This document shows, one piece after another, positions 47,411 to 55,389 of a stretch of DNA of 64,000 nucleotides. Below the pieces are notes generated by a model, which did not search any database, was not told the DNA's origin, and saw only the letters and a program-made list of their open reading frames with translations. Source of the stretch: Opitutaceae bacterium (GTDB taxonomy: Bacteria > Verrucomicrobiota > Verrucomicrobiia > Opitutales > Opitutaceae); NCBI GenBank assembly GCA_028284235.1, contig JANQSC010000013.1:220699-284698 (forward strand), read 5' to 3'. Positions within the stretch are counted from its first letter, which is position 1; each line of letters opens with the position of its first letter. The translations under genes and the position numbers were made by a program.

Positions 47411-48304
47411 ATGCTGCATTCTTCATCTGGCTTTCCCAATGTCGGCGAGCTTACCGAGATTCATTTCGTTGGCCACGATAGCACGCCAAAACACACGTCG
47501 CATCTCGATTTCCCCTTTCTCCTAGACGATCACGGAATCGCTATGGGAGGTCATACCGTCGCCCGGAAAGGGAACATGTTCTCTCGGCTCGCCCCGTCGT
47601 TCACCCAAATCCTGGTATCCCGATCGGGCATGGCCCACGCATTGGAAAACGACCGCTGGGTACCGCTCTTTCCGGGCACCGCCTACATCACGCCGATCAA
47701 CCAACGCCATGCTTACTTCGCCGCTACCCACAACGAGTGGGAATTCTCCTGGATCATCTACCCGGAATTCGGCCCGAAGAACATCGCCCCGTTCATTCAA
47801 AAAGACCAGCCGTACACGATCCAGGTAGACCCGGATCTACTCTCCTTCCCCCTGCTCGGCCTGTACAACGAGTCCGTCCACCAGCAAGACGAGCACACCA
47901 TGCAAACGTGGGCCCAACTCGCGAACACCTACGTGCGGCGAGCGCTCGCGGGCGACGAGCTGGATCCTCGGCTTCGCAAACTGTGGTTGAAAGTGAAAGA
48001 GGATCTCAGCCATCCTTGGTCCGGAGAGCAAATGGCGAAGATCGCCAACATGAGTGGCGAGCACTTGAGACGACTCTGCGTCCAGACCTACTCTCAAAGC
48101 CCGATGCAGCGACTCCGGTCGCTCCGCATGAGACACGCTTCCGAACTCCTCGCCTACTCCGACGTGGGAATCGAACAAATCGCGGAGGACGTCGGGTACA
48201 CGGACGCCGCCGCCCTTTCTCGAGCCTTCAAGAAGTCCAAGCAAATATCCCCAGCCAAGTATCGCAAACAGGCCCGTAAGATGTCGCAGTCAAGCGGGCA
48301 ATGA
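47411..48304 (+). CDS. AraC-family transcriptional regulator
   Basis: About 297 residues from ATG 47411 (MLHSSSG); an earlier TTG at 47324 would add a poorly conserved stretch. The N-terminal half is a cupin-like sensor (PLFPGTAYITPINQRHAYF, WEFSWIIYPEFG). The C-terminal part has two helix-turn-helix motifs: GEQMAKIANMSGEHLRRLC and IEQIAEDVGYTDAAALSRAF, ending with the usual SPAKYRKQ. AraC proteins with this layout respond to sugars. It is divergent from the TonB receptor of the symporter-sulfatase cassette and so probably controls it. The inducer would be a mono- or oligosaccharide from the same substrate. Confidence 0.92.
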   Translation: MLHSSSGFPNVGELTEIHFVGHDSTPKHTSHLDFPFLLDDHGIAMGGHTVARKGNMFSRLAPSFTQILVSRSGMAHALENDRWVPLFPGTAYITPINQRHAYFAATHNEWEFSWIIYPEFGPKNIAPFIQKDQPYTIQVDPDLLSFPLLGLYNESVHQQDEHTMQTWAQLANTYVRRALAGDELDPRLRKLWLKVKEDLSHPWSGEQMAKIANMSGEHLRRLCVQTYSQSPMQRLRSLRMRHASELLAYSDVGIEQIAEDVGYTDAAALSRAFKKSKQISPAKYRKQARKMSQSSGQ

Positions 48305-48509
48305 CCGACTGGCCGCAATGCACATAAACTTAGCCAAAATCCACATTCAAGATCTCAGTGCGAACGAATATGATTCGAATTTCGCGACGATTGCGTGTTG
48401 TATTTGCCTCTCGGCTATAGGTTGCGCTTCAAAGTTTGCAATCCGTCGACGATACGGGCTTTAAAAAAGCTAAACGTCGAACCCGTGAACTGTAAACCAA
48501 CGAACCTAT

Positions 48510-49370
48510 ATGAAATTGGAAAACACCGTCGCCTTTATCACCGGAGCGGGCCGAGGCATCGGTCGCTCCATGGCCTTGAAGCTGGCATCGGAGGGGGCCA
48601 AGGTCGCGCTGGTTTCGAGAACGTCCTCAGAAATCAAAACCGTTCGCGAGGAAATCCGCGCATCGGGCGGCGCCGCGATCGCCGAACCGCTTGACGTAAA
48701 CGACTACGACGCCGTCGCTGAAGTCGCCAAACGCGCGGAAAGCGAACTCGGGCCGGTCAACCTGCTCGTAAACAACGCGGCCATGTTCAATTGTATCGGT
48801 CCGTTCTGGGAAGTGGACGCCGACAATTGGTGGCAGGACGTTACGACCAACATTCGAGGCGCGTTCAATTGTATCAAAGTTCTGGGTTCACGCATGCGCG
48901 AACGTGGATCGGGACGCATAGTTAATCTGGTTGGCGGCGGAACTGGCATCCCCTTCCCTCATGGGTCCGCCTACGGATCGAGCAAAAGCGCCCTCATGCG
49001 AATAACCGAGTCGATCGCAGTCGAGTTGAAAGACACAGGAGTGGTCGCCCTCGCTCTCTTTCCGGGTCTCGTCAAGACAAGCATGACGGAACTCCAATTG
49101 GAGTCCGAAGAGGGACGGCAATGGTTGCCAAACCTCCAGACGCTCTTCGCCGAAGGCAGAAACGTTCCGCCGACAGCGGCAGCCGAACTGCTCTCCGAGA
49201 TCGCGACCGGTCGCTTCGACGCCTTGTCCGGGAAAGCCTTGGACACGCGACACAACCTGGAAGCGATCGAGTCGTCGATCGAAGCCATCAACGAAAAAGA
49301 CGAGCTGACACTCCGCATGACCGGCATGCAGTACTTGAGCGACTGGGAATCTCAATTCGAGAAGACCTAA
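48510..49370 (+). CDS. Short-chain dehydrogenase/reductase
   Basis: A protein of 286 residues. The nucleotide-binding motif TGAGRGIGRS, NNAAMF and YGSSK (catalytic Tyr and Lys) are clear. An Arg in VSRTSSE after strand 2 suggests NADP preference. At the position of the usual catalytic Ser, 13 residues before the Tyr, the sequence reads V-G-G-G-T, so the Ser is missing. The C-terminal 50 residues extend beyond the core. It follows the AraC gene by about 200 bp on the same strand. It may process a sugar or uronate-derived ketone, but this is inference from the neighbours. Confidence 0.88.
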   Translation: MKLENTVAFITGAGRGIGRSMALKLASEGAKVALVSRTSSEIKTVREEIRASGGAAIAEPLDVNDYDAVAEVAKRAESELGPVNLLVNNAAMFNCIGPFWEVDADNWWQDVTTNIRGAFNCIKVLGSRMRERGSGRIVNLVGGGTGIPFPHGSAYGSSKSALMRITESIAVELKDTGVVALALFPGLVKTSMTELQLESEEGRQWLPNLQTLFAEGRNVPPTAAAELLSEIATGRFDALSGKALDTRHNLEAIESSIEAINEKDELTLRMTGMQYLSDWESQFEKT

Positions 49371-49393
49371 AACGAATTGATTCCGATTCGTTT
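49370..49393 (+). terminator. Hairpin after SDR gene
   Basis: AAACGAAT and ATTCGTTT pair perfectly (8 bp) around an 8-nt loop, directly at the SDR stop codon. The downstream arm ends in TTT. AT-rich and modest in strength, but well placed as a terminator. Confidence 0.4.
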
Positions 49394-49407
49394 GGCAGTC
49401 TCCGAGC

Positions 49408-49443
49408 AAGAATACCAGACGCCATGTCTTGGCGTTTCAAACA
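49408..49443 (+). repeat. 36-bp direct repeat, left copy
   Basis: Matches 53857-53892 in 32 of 36 positions without gaps and in the same orientation. The two copies flank the pair of helical-repeat protein genes. Read in frame, both encode K-x-T-R-R-x-V-L-A-F-Q-T; three of the four differences are at third codon positions, two of them silent. This copy can also form an 8-pair stem (AGACGCCA / TGGCGTTT). Confidence 0.65.
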
Positions 49444-49482
49444 GACGGCCCTACCAACAAAAACCGAGACGCTCGCCTGCCT

Positions 49483-51456
49483 TCAATTGCCGCCTAAAAA
49501 CGTTTCCAAATTCTGCAACGCGTTCCGCTTCAAACTCGGATTTTTGATGAGGTCGATGCTCTCCAAAATGGTCTCGGGATCGTTCTGGACATGTCGTTCG
49601 ATGGTACTTGCATGGCCAATCATTTGATCGCGCATATCCGAAGGCGGCAGCGTACTCATCCAATCGATAGCGCCCTTTAGATCGAATTCGAGAAACTGAT
49701 TCCCGACCGACAAGGCGCTTAGAGTGAGTTCCTGATTTTCGCTCATCTTTGAAACGTATTGAGCCGCCGCATCGATATCGAAGTTTGCCAGTCGATTTAA
49801 CGCATTTTGCCGCAGACGTTCCTGCGTATTTTCCGTCCAATTGGAATACGAATCGATCGTTTCCAACGCTCGATAGGGATCCCTATTAGAAAGATCGTTG
49901 ATCAGCTGGCTACGCAGACGATCCCGCTCCATCGGGTTTTCCAGCTCTTCTGCATAGCTCATCGTTTCTTCCCACGATTCGCCCTGCTGCATTCCGTTTG
50001 CAATTGCCAGGGTCAACGTGGACTTGAGATTTCCATCGTCCAAGGTTTCTCTGAAGGAGCGAAGCGTTTCAAGGTCTTGTTGCGCCCATTGATAACTCAA
50101 ATGCATCAATGCCGATTCCTTCGCCGCGCTATCGCTCTGCCCTAAAACCCAGTCCAAAGCGCCATCGAAGTCGTGAGACGACCAAACTTGGACCAGTCGG
50201 CTGGTTGCATTTGTCTTCTGCTGCCAGCTGCTTATGGACTCTACGAAGGCCACGTCTTGCTCCAATCGCCGACCCGCGTCATGGCCAATCAGAGCGATCC
50301 GAGACTCCAAATACTGGCGCTCGCTTAAATGGGATCGACCCCACTCGAGCGCAGTATCGAAGTCTCTCCGCGCCCAATTCGTCCACAAGGCTACGACTGC
50401 GTTTCGTTTCTGCTGACTTTCGGGCATCGCTTGCAGATAGGGCATCAGTTCGATTCCAACGTTTCCGCTGCCCGCTAATTCAACCAGAGAACGATTCGCC
50501 ACGTGCGGACTCATATTCGCCTGCATCCATTCCATGGTCCATGAAAAGTCCTTCAACATAGTCGATCGCATCGCCTCCTGGATATAGCGTTTATCAAAGC
50601 GACTCTTATCAGCCCCGGACTGCCAGAGAAAATCCAACGCCTCGAATGGGTCCTTCCCAACCCATCCCGAAATTGCCGTTTGGAGGAGACCCCGAACCTG
50701 ACCCGAAGTCCCCATCGTATTCTCGTAGAACGAACGGACCACTTTTTCCGGATCGGAGCCCGCCATCTGCAGTAACTGATTCCATCGGTTGCTATCGCTT
50801 TCCCAGAGGCGCCCCTCAATGGCATCCCGCAAATCGTCCACCGAAAAGAGATCAGGCACATCTGCCGATCGCGCGTATTCATTCGACAACTTCGCGATCT
50901 CAGAATCTCCAAACCGCGCCGCAAAAAAGCCGATTTGCCGCATGGGTTGAGACACGGGATAGCCCAATTCCCCCAAGGCTCGCATCAGTTCGAAGCTGCT
51001 TCTCGGAGAGTGCCAAGTTGTAAAACGAGTGATGAAGGAAAGTCGCGATTCGACGCGTTGCCTGCTTTCCGGCTTCGCCGCGAATGCCAAAAAGCCACTC
51101 GGGTCCTCGACGCACCAGCGATAGTACAGAATCGGATCGACCTCGCTCCAGTAAGCGCTTCTCCGCTTTTCCCAGAGAAGCGCTTCGAACGGCTCCAAAT
51201 CGGCGAAATCCAATCGGGCAATGGCGTCGTACCAAGGCAATTGCTGAGCGAACACCGATCGATTTTCTGAAACAGAATCCAGATACTGAATACATTTTAT
51301 TGGGGTAAAGGCGGACTGTTCGGCCAGCGCTTCCATCAACGCTTCGACCCGCGTGGAAGGAGCGTCCGATTCGCTTCTAGAATCGATCGCCAACCCAATC
51401 AACGCCATCAATGCAAACGTCCGCCCCAAGACTGCCTGAAATGGCCGACGAGTCAT
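49483..51456 (-). CDS. Exported helical-repeat protein of unknown function
   Basis: About 657 residues from ATG 51456; the TTG one codon earlier is rejected. An N-terminal hydrophobic segment (FALMALIGLAI) looks like a signal. The rest is alpha-helical with a degenerate unit of about 33 residues built on W-x-x-x-D-x-x-x-A-L-x-W, for example WARRDFDTALEW, WSSHDFDGALDW, WAQQDLETLRSF. The arrangement resembles TPR/Sel1-like solenoids that bind partner proteins; I cannot name a family. The start overlaps the stop of the related upstream gene (TGATG), so the two are co-translated and may form a complex. Base composition appears lower in GC than the flanking genes. Confidence 0.75.
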   Translation of the reverse strand: MTRRPFQAVLGRTFALMALIGLAIDSRSESDAPSTRVEALMEALAEQSAFTPIKCIQYLDSVSENRSVFAQQLPWYDAIARLDFADLEPFEALLWEKRRSAYWSEVDPILYYRWCVEDPSGFLAFAAKPESRQRVESRLSFITRFTTWHSPRSSFELMRALGELGYPVSQPMRQIGFFAARFGDSEIAKLSNEYARSADVPDLFSVDDLRDAIEGRLWESDSNRWNQLLQMAGSDPEKVVRSFYENTMGTSGQVRGLLQTAISGWVGKDPFEALDFLWQSGADKSRFDKRYIQEAMRSTMLKDFSWTMEWMQANMSPHVANRSLVELAGSGNVGIELMPYLQAMPESQQKRNAVVALWTNWARRDFDTALEWGRSHLSERQYLESRIALIGHDAGRRLEQDVAFVESISSWQQKTNATSRLVQVWSSHDFDGALDWVLGQSDSAAKESALMHLSYQWAQQDLETLRSFRETLDDGNLKSTLTLAIANGMQQGESWEETMSYAEELENPMERDRLRSQLINDLSNRDPYRALETIDSYSNWTENTQERLRQNALNRLANFDIDAAAQYVSKMSENQELTLSALSVGNQFLEFDLKGAIDWMSTLPPSDMRDQMIGHASTIERHVQNDPETILESIDLIKNPSLKRNALQNLETFLGGN

Positions 51457-53510
51457 CAACCCCCTGCCCTTCCAACCGAAAAGAGACGAGACCTCATCTC
51501 CGCATCTAAGGCCTCGTTCACCCGCTTCGCCATATGCTCGTCGGACATCGTATCGATCAGCAAACGTACTTCTTCCACGCGTTCGTTCGAACCGGAATTC
51601 CTAACTCCGTTAGCGAGTTGCAAAATAACTTGATCTCGATTCCCGAAGTCGTTTTCCGCAACGAACTCGATTGCGCCGGGCAAGTCTTCTTGCATTAAAA
51701 AACCAATACTCTGCGCCACCCCACTCGATCGAATCGTCGCATCCTCTACAGCATTGAAATAATATAGAGATTCCTCCGGAGCATAACGCGCCCACTGGTT
51801 CGTGATCGTCGAAGAAAACACTCTGGCCTCGTTCTCCGAACTTGAGATCTCCATCGCGAACTCCATCGCTAATTGGGGATTTTCAGAAGCGATTTGATTC
51901 AGCGACTGACTTATGGCTCTCGATCGCGTTCCGTCATCCTCCATACGAGCCGCAACTTCCATCGCAGATACGGGATCGTACTGATTCAAGTGATGGAAGA
52001 TACGCTGCATGTACTCGCTCTTCAACTCGCCCTGAGGAAGATTTTCCGCAAACGCCCTAGCCCCGTCCAAGTCTACTTCTGTCCAAGTCGAGCTGACTTG
52101 CTTCAAAAGAGAATAAGACTGCTCCACATCTTCGAGCCCGAAAACCCAGTCTAGCATCTCAGTCGGATTTCGATTCATCCACGAATGGGCAATCGAATTG
52201 AGAACCTGCGTCTTGCTGTACTCCGATTCGAGACTATCCACCATTTCCAACGCGGCATGAAACCCTTCCGTATTCATGACAGAGTGAATACGATTCGATT
52301 GAAAGGCCTGGAAATCCGCTCCCTCCAAATTTCGCTCTGCCCATTGGGTAGCGGCCTCCGGTTCTTCCTGCGCCCAACGCGAAACGCTGTTGGAGATCGT
52401 TCGTTTCTTGAAACTAGAGTTGGGAATGGCTCGCAGCACGTTGGGGTCGAGAAAGGCTTTCGCCATCGCAGCGTCGCGGGGGTGCATTTGCTGGACCGCA
52501 ATCACGTAATCCCCTCGGCTCAAATTCTTCCGCATCCACTGAATCGTTCCCTTGAGATTAGCCGCATTCGATCGACTGGCGAAACCCACTAAGATGTTTC
52601 GATGCTGCTGCGCGCTCAAGAGATCGTCGTCTAGCCGAGCGAGCCATTGCATGCCTTCGACCGGTGACGGCCAAGAACTCCAGGAGAGAACTTGCTCCAC
52701 CAACTGCTTTCGAACGCCTAGGTCGCTGATTCCAAGCGCAATCTCCATCGCCTGGCTAGGATTTCGATTGTAACCTCGAACCAACAATTGCGCAAACTGC
52801 TCCAAATCCTCCCTCCAAAGTTCAGTCGCTATCGCCGACTCCAACTCCGCTAGGCTCGAAGCATCCAACGCTGCCGAGCCATTCTGCTGGAAGAAGTCCA
52901 TGTTTTGCTGGAGAAACGCAGCGACCTCAGCGCTCCCCGACATTTGCAATCCACTATACACAAAACGGCGTATCCGATCATTGGATTCTAACGAAAATCG
53001 AATCACGCCTTCAGGGTCCGCCTTAGCCCAATAGCGAAACAGGTTTTGGATAACTCCCATAACCTTGTCGCCCTCCTCCAGTGAATTCATCAACTGCATC
53101 AAGCCTTCTGGATCGACGACGCTTCCTCGAATCAACGCGACCAAGCGCAAAGTACTCCACTCGTCGCCATCCTCGTCTTCCATTAGCTCGATTAGCAATG
53201 GCAGCTCCTCCCCTTTCAAATGTTCAACGGCGTACAATCCATGATAGTGAACTCGAAAGGTATCGCGCAGTTCGTACGCTTGTTTCATTATCTCAAGGCA
53301 CTCGAGCGCGCTGAGCTCCACAGCATCGTCTGGCTTATCAAAGACGCTGCGATAATCGGCGCGTTCGGCCCGGTCATTCGATTCCACATCCTCGCTTGGA
53401 GCATTCCTCCACACGCCCGATGCAAGGTAAATTACGAATCCGATTGAACACAGTGAGACCGCAGCCGCCAGCGCGACTGTCTTGCCTTTCAAAACCAACC
53501 AAGTACCCAC
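51456..53510 (-). CDS. Membrane-anchored helical-repeat protein of unknown function
   Basis: About 684 residues if it starts at GTG 53510 (VGTWLVLKGKTVAL). The frame stays open to TTG 53681, but that part looks non-coding and there is no ATG, so the start is uncertain. A single membrane segment lies near the N-terminus (TVALAAAVSLCSIGFVIYLA). The remainder is a helical solenoid with the same W-x-x-x-x-P/D-x-x-A-x-x-W units as the next gene (WAQEEPEAATQWAER, WTEVDLDGARAFAENLP). It is a divergent paralogue of the 49483 gene, coupled to it by a TGATG overlap. Probably anchored in the inner membrane with the solenoid in the periplasm. Confidence 0.7.
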   Translation of the reverse strand: MGTWLVLKGKTVALAAAVSLCSIGFVIYLASGVWRNAPSEDVESNDRAERADYRSVFDKPDDAVELSALECLEIMKQAYELRDTFRVHYHGLYAVEHLKGEELPLLIELMEDEDGDEWSTLRLVALIRGSVVDPEGLMQLMNSLEEGDKVMGVIQNLFRYWAKADPEGVIRFSLESNDRIRRFVYSGLQMSGSAEVAAFLQQNMDFFQQNGSAALDASSLAELESAIATELWREDLEQFAQLLVRGYNRNPSQAMEIALGISDLGVRKQLVEQVLSWSSWPSPVEGMQWLARLDDDLLSAQQHRNILVGFASRSNAANLKGTIQWMRKNLSRGDYVIAVQQMHPRDAAMAKAFLDPNVLRAIPNSSFKKRTISNSVSRWAQEEPEAATQWAERNLEGADFQAFQSNRIHSVMNTEGFHAALEMVDSLESEYSKTQVLNSIAHSWMNRNPTEMLDWVFGLEDVEQSYSLLKQVSSTWTEVDLDGARAFAENLPQGELKSEYMQRIFHHLNQYDPVSAMEVAARMEDDGTRSRAISQSLNQIASENPQLAMEFAMEISSSENEARVFSSTITNQWARYAPEESLYYFNAVEDATIRSSGVAQSIGFLMQEDLPGAIEFVAENDFGNRDQVILQLANGVRNSGSNERVEEVRLLIDTMSDEHMAKRVNEALDAEMRSRLFSVGRAGG

Positions 53511-53934
53511 GTGAAGAAAACGATGGCGCAACGCGCCAATTACAAGAAAACGGGAATAGCAACGCAGCAAAACGTTGCTGTTTCGTATGACTTGATACCC
53601 GATCGTTTGTTCAAAATTCGATTGAGCAATTCCGGTATTCCGAAAACTCCCATGGCCCTGGATATCGTATCGCACGATCAATTCGTAATTGGGATACTAT
53701 TTGCTGGAATCGCCGCATATCGCTACATCTATCTGCATCCTCCGGCGAGCCATTCCCGCGATCTCGCAACACGAGACTTCCTCGGCCAGCGTCAGTACCA
53801 CTCAGACCTCCTCAGCGAGAGCGCGGCAAGCGCGCTACATTATGAGTACTTTGAGAAAGAAAACCAGACGCCCTGTCTTGGCTTTTCAGACAAAACCGCT
53901 AGTAAAGTCAGGGCAACCCCATGCGGACCGCATA
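53511..53934. other. 424-bp divergent intergenic region
   Basis: No convincing gene. Holds the right copy of the 36-bp direct repeat (53857-53892) and a perfect 6-bp GC hairpin (AGCGCG, loop GCAAG, CGCGCT at 53820-53836). The plus-strand frame of the downstream sulfatase is open from 53689, with an ATG at 53842, but the signal peptide starts only at 53935. Promoters for both flanking genes are expected here. Confidence 0.4.
53857..53892 (+). repeat. 36-bp direct repeat, right copy
   Basis: Partner of 49408-49443 (32 of 36 identical). This copy lies in the same frame as the downstream sulfatase and would encode KKTRRPVLAFQT ahead of its signal peptide. The hairpin potential of the left copy is not kept, so conservation is more likely at the peptide or DNA level than for RNA structure. 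Confidence 0.65.
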
Positions 53935-55368
53935 ATGACCTCTGGATTCCCTTTAATTCTCTCGCTGGCTTGTCTCGCCATCGTGTCCACGTTCGGGCGC
54001 GCGGACGCAGACGAGCAACGACGAAATATCGTGTTGATTCTCGCGGACGATCTCGGCTGGTCGGATCTCGCCTGCTACGGCAGCGATCTACACGAAACGC
54101 CCCACCTCGACCAACTTGCGAAACAAGGCGTGAAGTTTACTCAGGCCTACTCCGCTAGCCCCGTTTGCACGCCGACTCGAGTTTCCATCCTTACCGGCAA
54201 GCATCCTGCCCGCTTGAAAATGACGATTTGGCGCGAAGCGGCCTTGAATCGCGGAAACAAGAAACTACTCGAGCCTGTTTGCTTGGATTCGCTCCCCACG
54301 AACGAAACGACTCTTGCTGAGCTGCTCAAGGAAGCCGGCTACTACAATCTCCATATTGGCAAGTGGCATGTCGGGTCCGCCGAGGGCTATCCTCAGGCGC
54401 ATGGGTTTCATCGCAATATTGGCGGCACACTTTGGGGCGCGCCAGATACATTTTGGTATCCATATAATGGTGATAGCTATTTCCGAGAATGGCGCTACGT
54501 TCCGGACCTTGAGCCCGGCTCGGAAGGCGACTACTTGACGGACGCGCTGACGGAAAAAGCGATCGAGGCGATGGAAACGCGAGCGGCGACGAAGCAGCCT
54601 TTCTTTATCAACCTATGGTATCACACCGTCCACACGCCCATCGAGGGCAAGCCAGGCCTCGTGGAGCATTACAAAGGTAAAATCTCCGACAACCACGCAC
54701 AACGCAATCCGCATTACGCGGCCATGGTTCACAGTCTGGACGAGAATGTAGGTCGCGTCCTCTCGAAGATCGACGAACTGGGAATTGCGGACGACACGCT
54801 CGTTGTGTTCACCTCTGACAACGGAGCAACCATCAAAAACGACCGGCTCCACCCGGACTTGCAAATCGCCAACAACGCGCCGCTTCGCAGTGGAAAAGGC
54901 TCCAGTTACGAAGGAGGCGTACGCGTGCCTTTGATTGTTCGCGGACCCGGGCTCGCGAACGGAAAGGAAAGCGAGGTTCCAGTAATCTCCACCGACCTGT
55001 TTCCTACTCTGCTGGAATCGGCCGGACTCGAAACCGCATCCGGAGAAGCGATGGACGGTGTTTCGCTTGTTTCGATTTTAATGGACCCGACACGGACGCG
55101 AACCTTGGATCGCGACGCGCTTTATTTCCACTACCCCCACTACTACGGTACAACCACACCGGTCACCGCTATGCGCAAAGGGCACTGGAAGTTGTTGGAG
55201 TACTATGAAGACGGCGCCGTCGAACTCTACAACCTCAAGAAAGACATTGGTGAAACGAAAGACCTCGCGAGCGCTCGACCCGATCTTACCGCCCAGCTTC
55301 TTTCGCAACTACACGACTGGCGCGCTCAGGTTGGGGCTCTCGATCCTGAAATCAACTCCAACCGATAG
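53935..55368 (+). CDS. Exported type I sulfatase, arylsulfatase-like
   Basis: About 477 residues from ATG 53935, which directly precedes a signal peptide (MTSGFPLILSLACLAIV, ends R-A-D-A). The metal strand is NIVLILADDLGWSDLACYG. The formylglycine motif is C78-T-P-T-R82 followed by VSILTGKHPARL. HIGKWHVG, FTSDNGATIKN and YEGGVRVPLIVRGPG complete the active site. This is the common arylsulfatase A-like form. An upstream in-frame ATG (53842) would give a longer N-terminus without a better signal. The next sulfatase starts 21 bp downstream, so both probably share a transcript. Confidence 0.93.
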   Translation: MTSGFPLILSLACLAIVSTFGRADADEQRRNIVLILADDLGWSDLACYGSDLHETPHLDQLAKQGVKFTQAYSASPVCTPTRVSILTGKHPARLKMTIWREAALNRGNKKLLEPVCLDSLPTNETTLAELLKEAGYYNLHIGKWHVGSAEGYPQAHGFHRNIGGTLWGAPDTFWYPYNGDSYFREWRYVPDLEPGSEGDYLTDALTEKAIEAMETRAATKQPFFINLWYHTVHTPIEGKPGLVEHYKGKISDNHAQRNPHYAAMVHSLDENVGRVLSKIDELGIADDTLVVFTSDNGATIKNDRLHPDLQIANNAPLRSGKGSSYEGGVRVPLIVRGPGLANGKESEVPVISTDLFPTLLESAGLETASGEAMDGVSLVSILMDPTRTRTLDRDALYFHYPHYYGTTTPVTAMRKGHWKLLEYYEDGAVELYNLKKDIGETKDLASARPDLTAQLLSQLHDWRAQVGALDPEINSNR

Positions 55369-55389
55369 CGATCGGACCTGAAACGCCCC

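Noticed and set aside
53511..53681. TTG start at 53681 for the membrane-anchored repeat protein
   Set aside because: Adds about 57 residues of mixed, non-signal composition before the membrane segment; GTG 53510 is more sensible though unproven.
49408..53892. Insertion sequence between the 36-bp direct repeats
   Set aside because: No transposase, no terminal inverted repeats; only the direct repeats support an insertion, so it is reported as a finding rather than as a mobile element.
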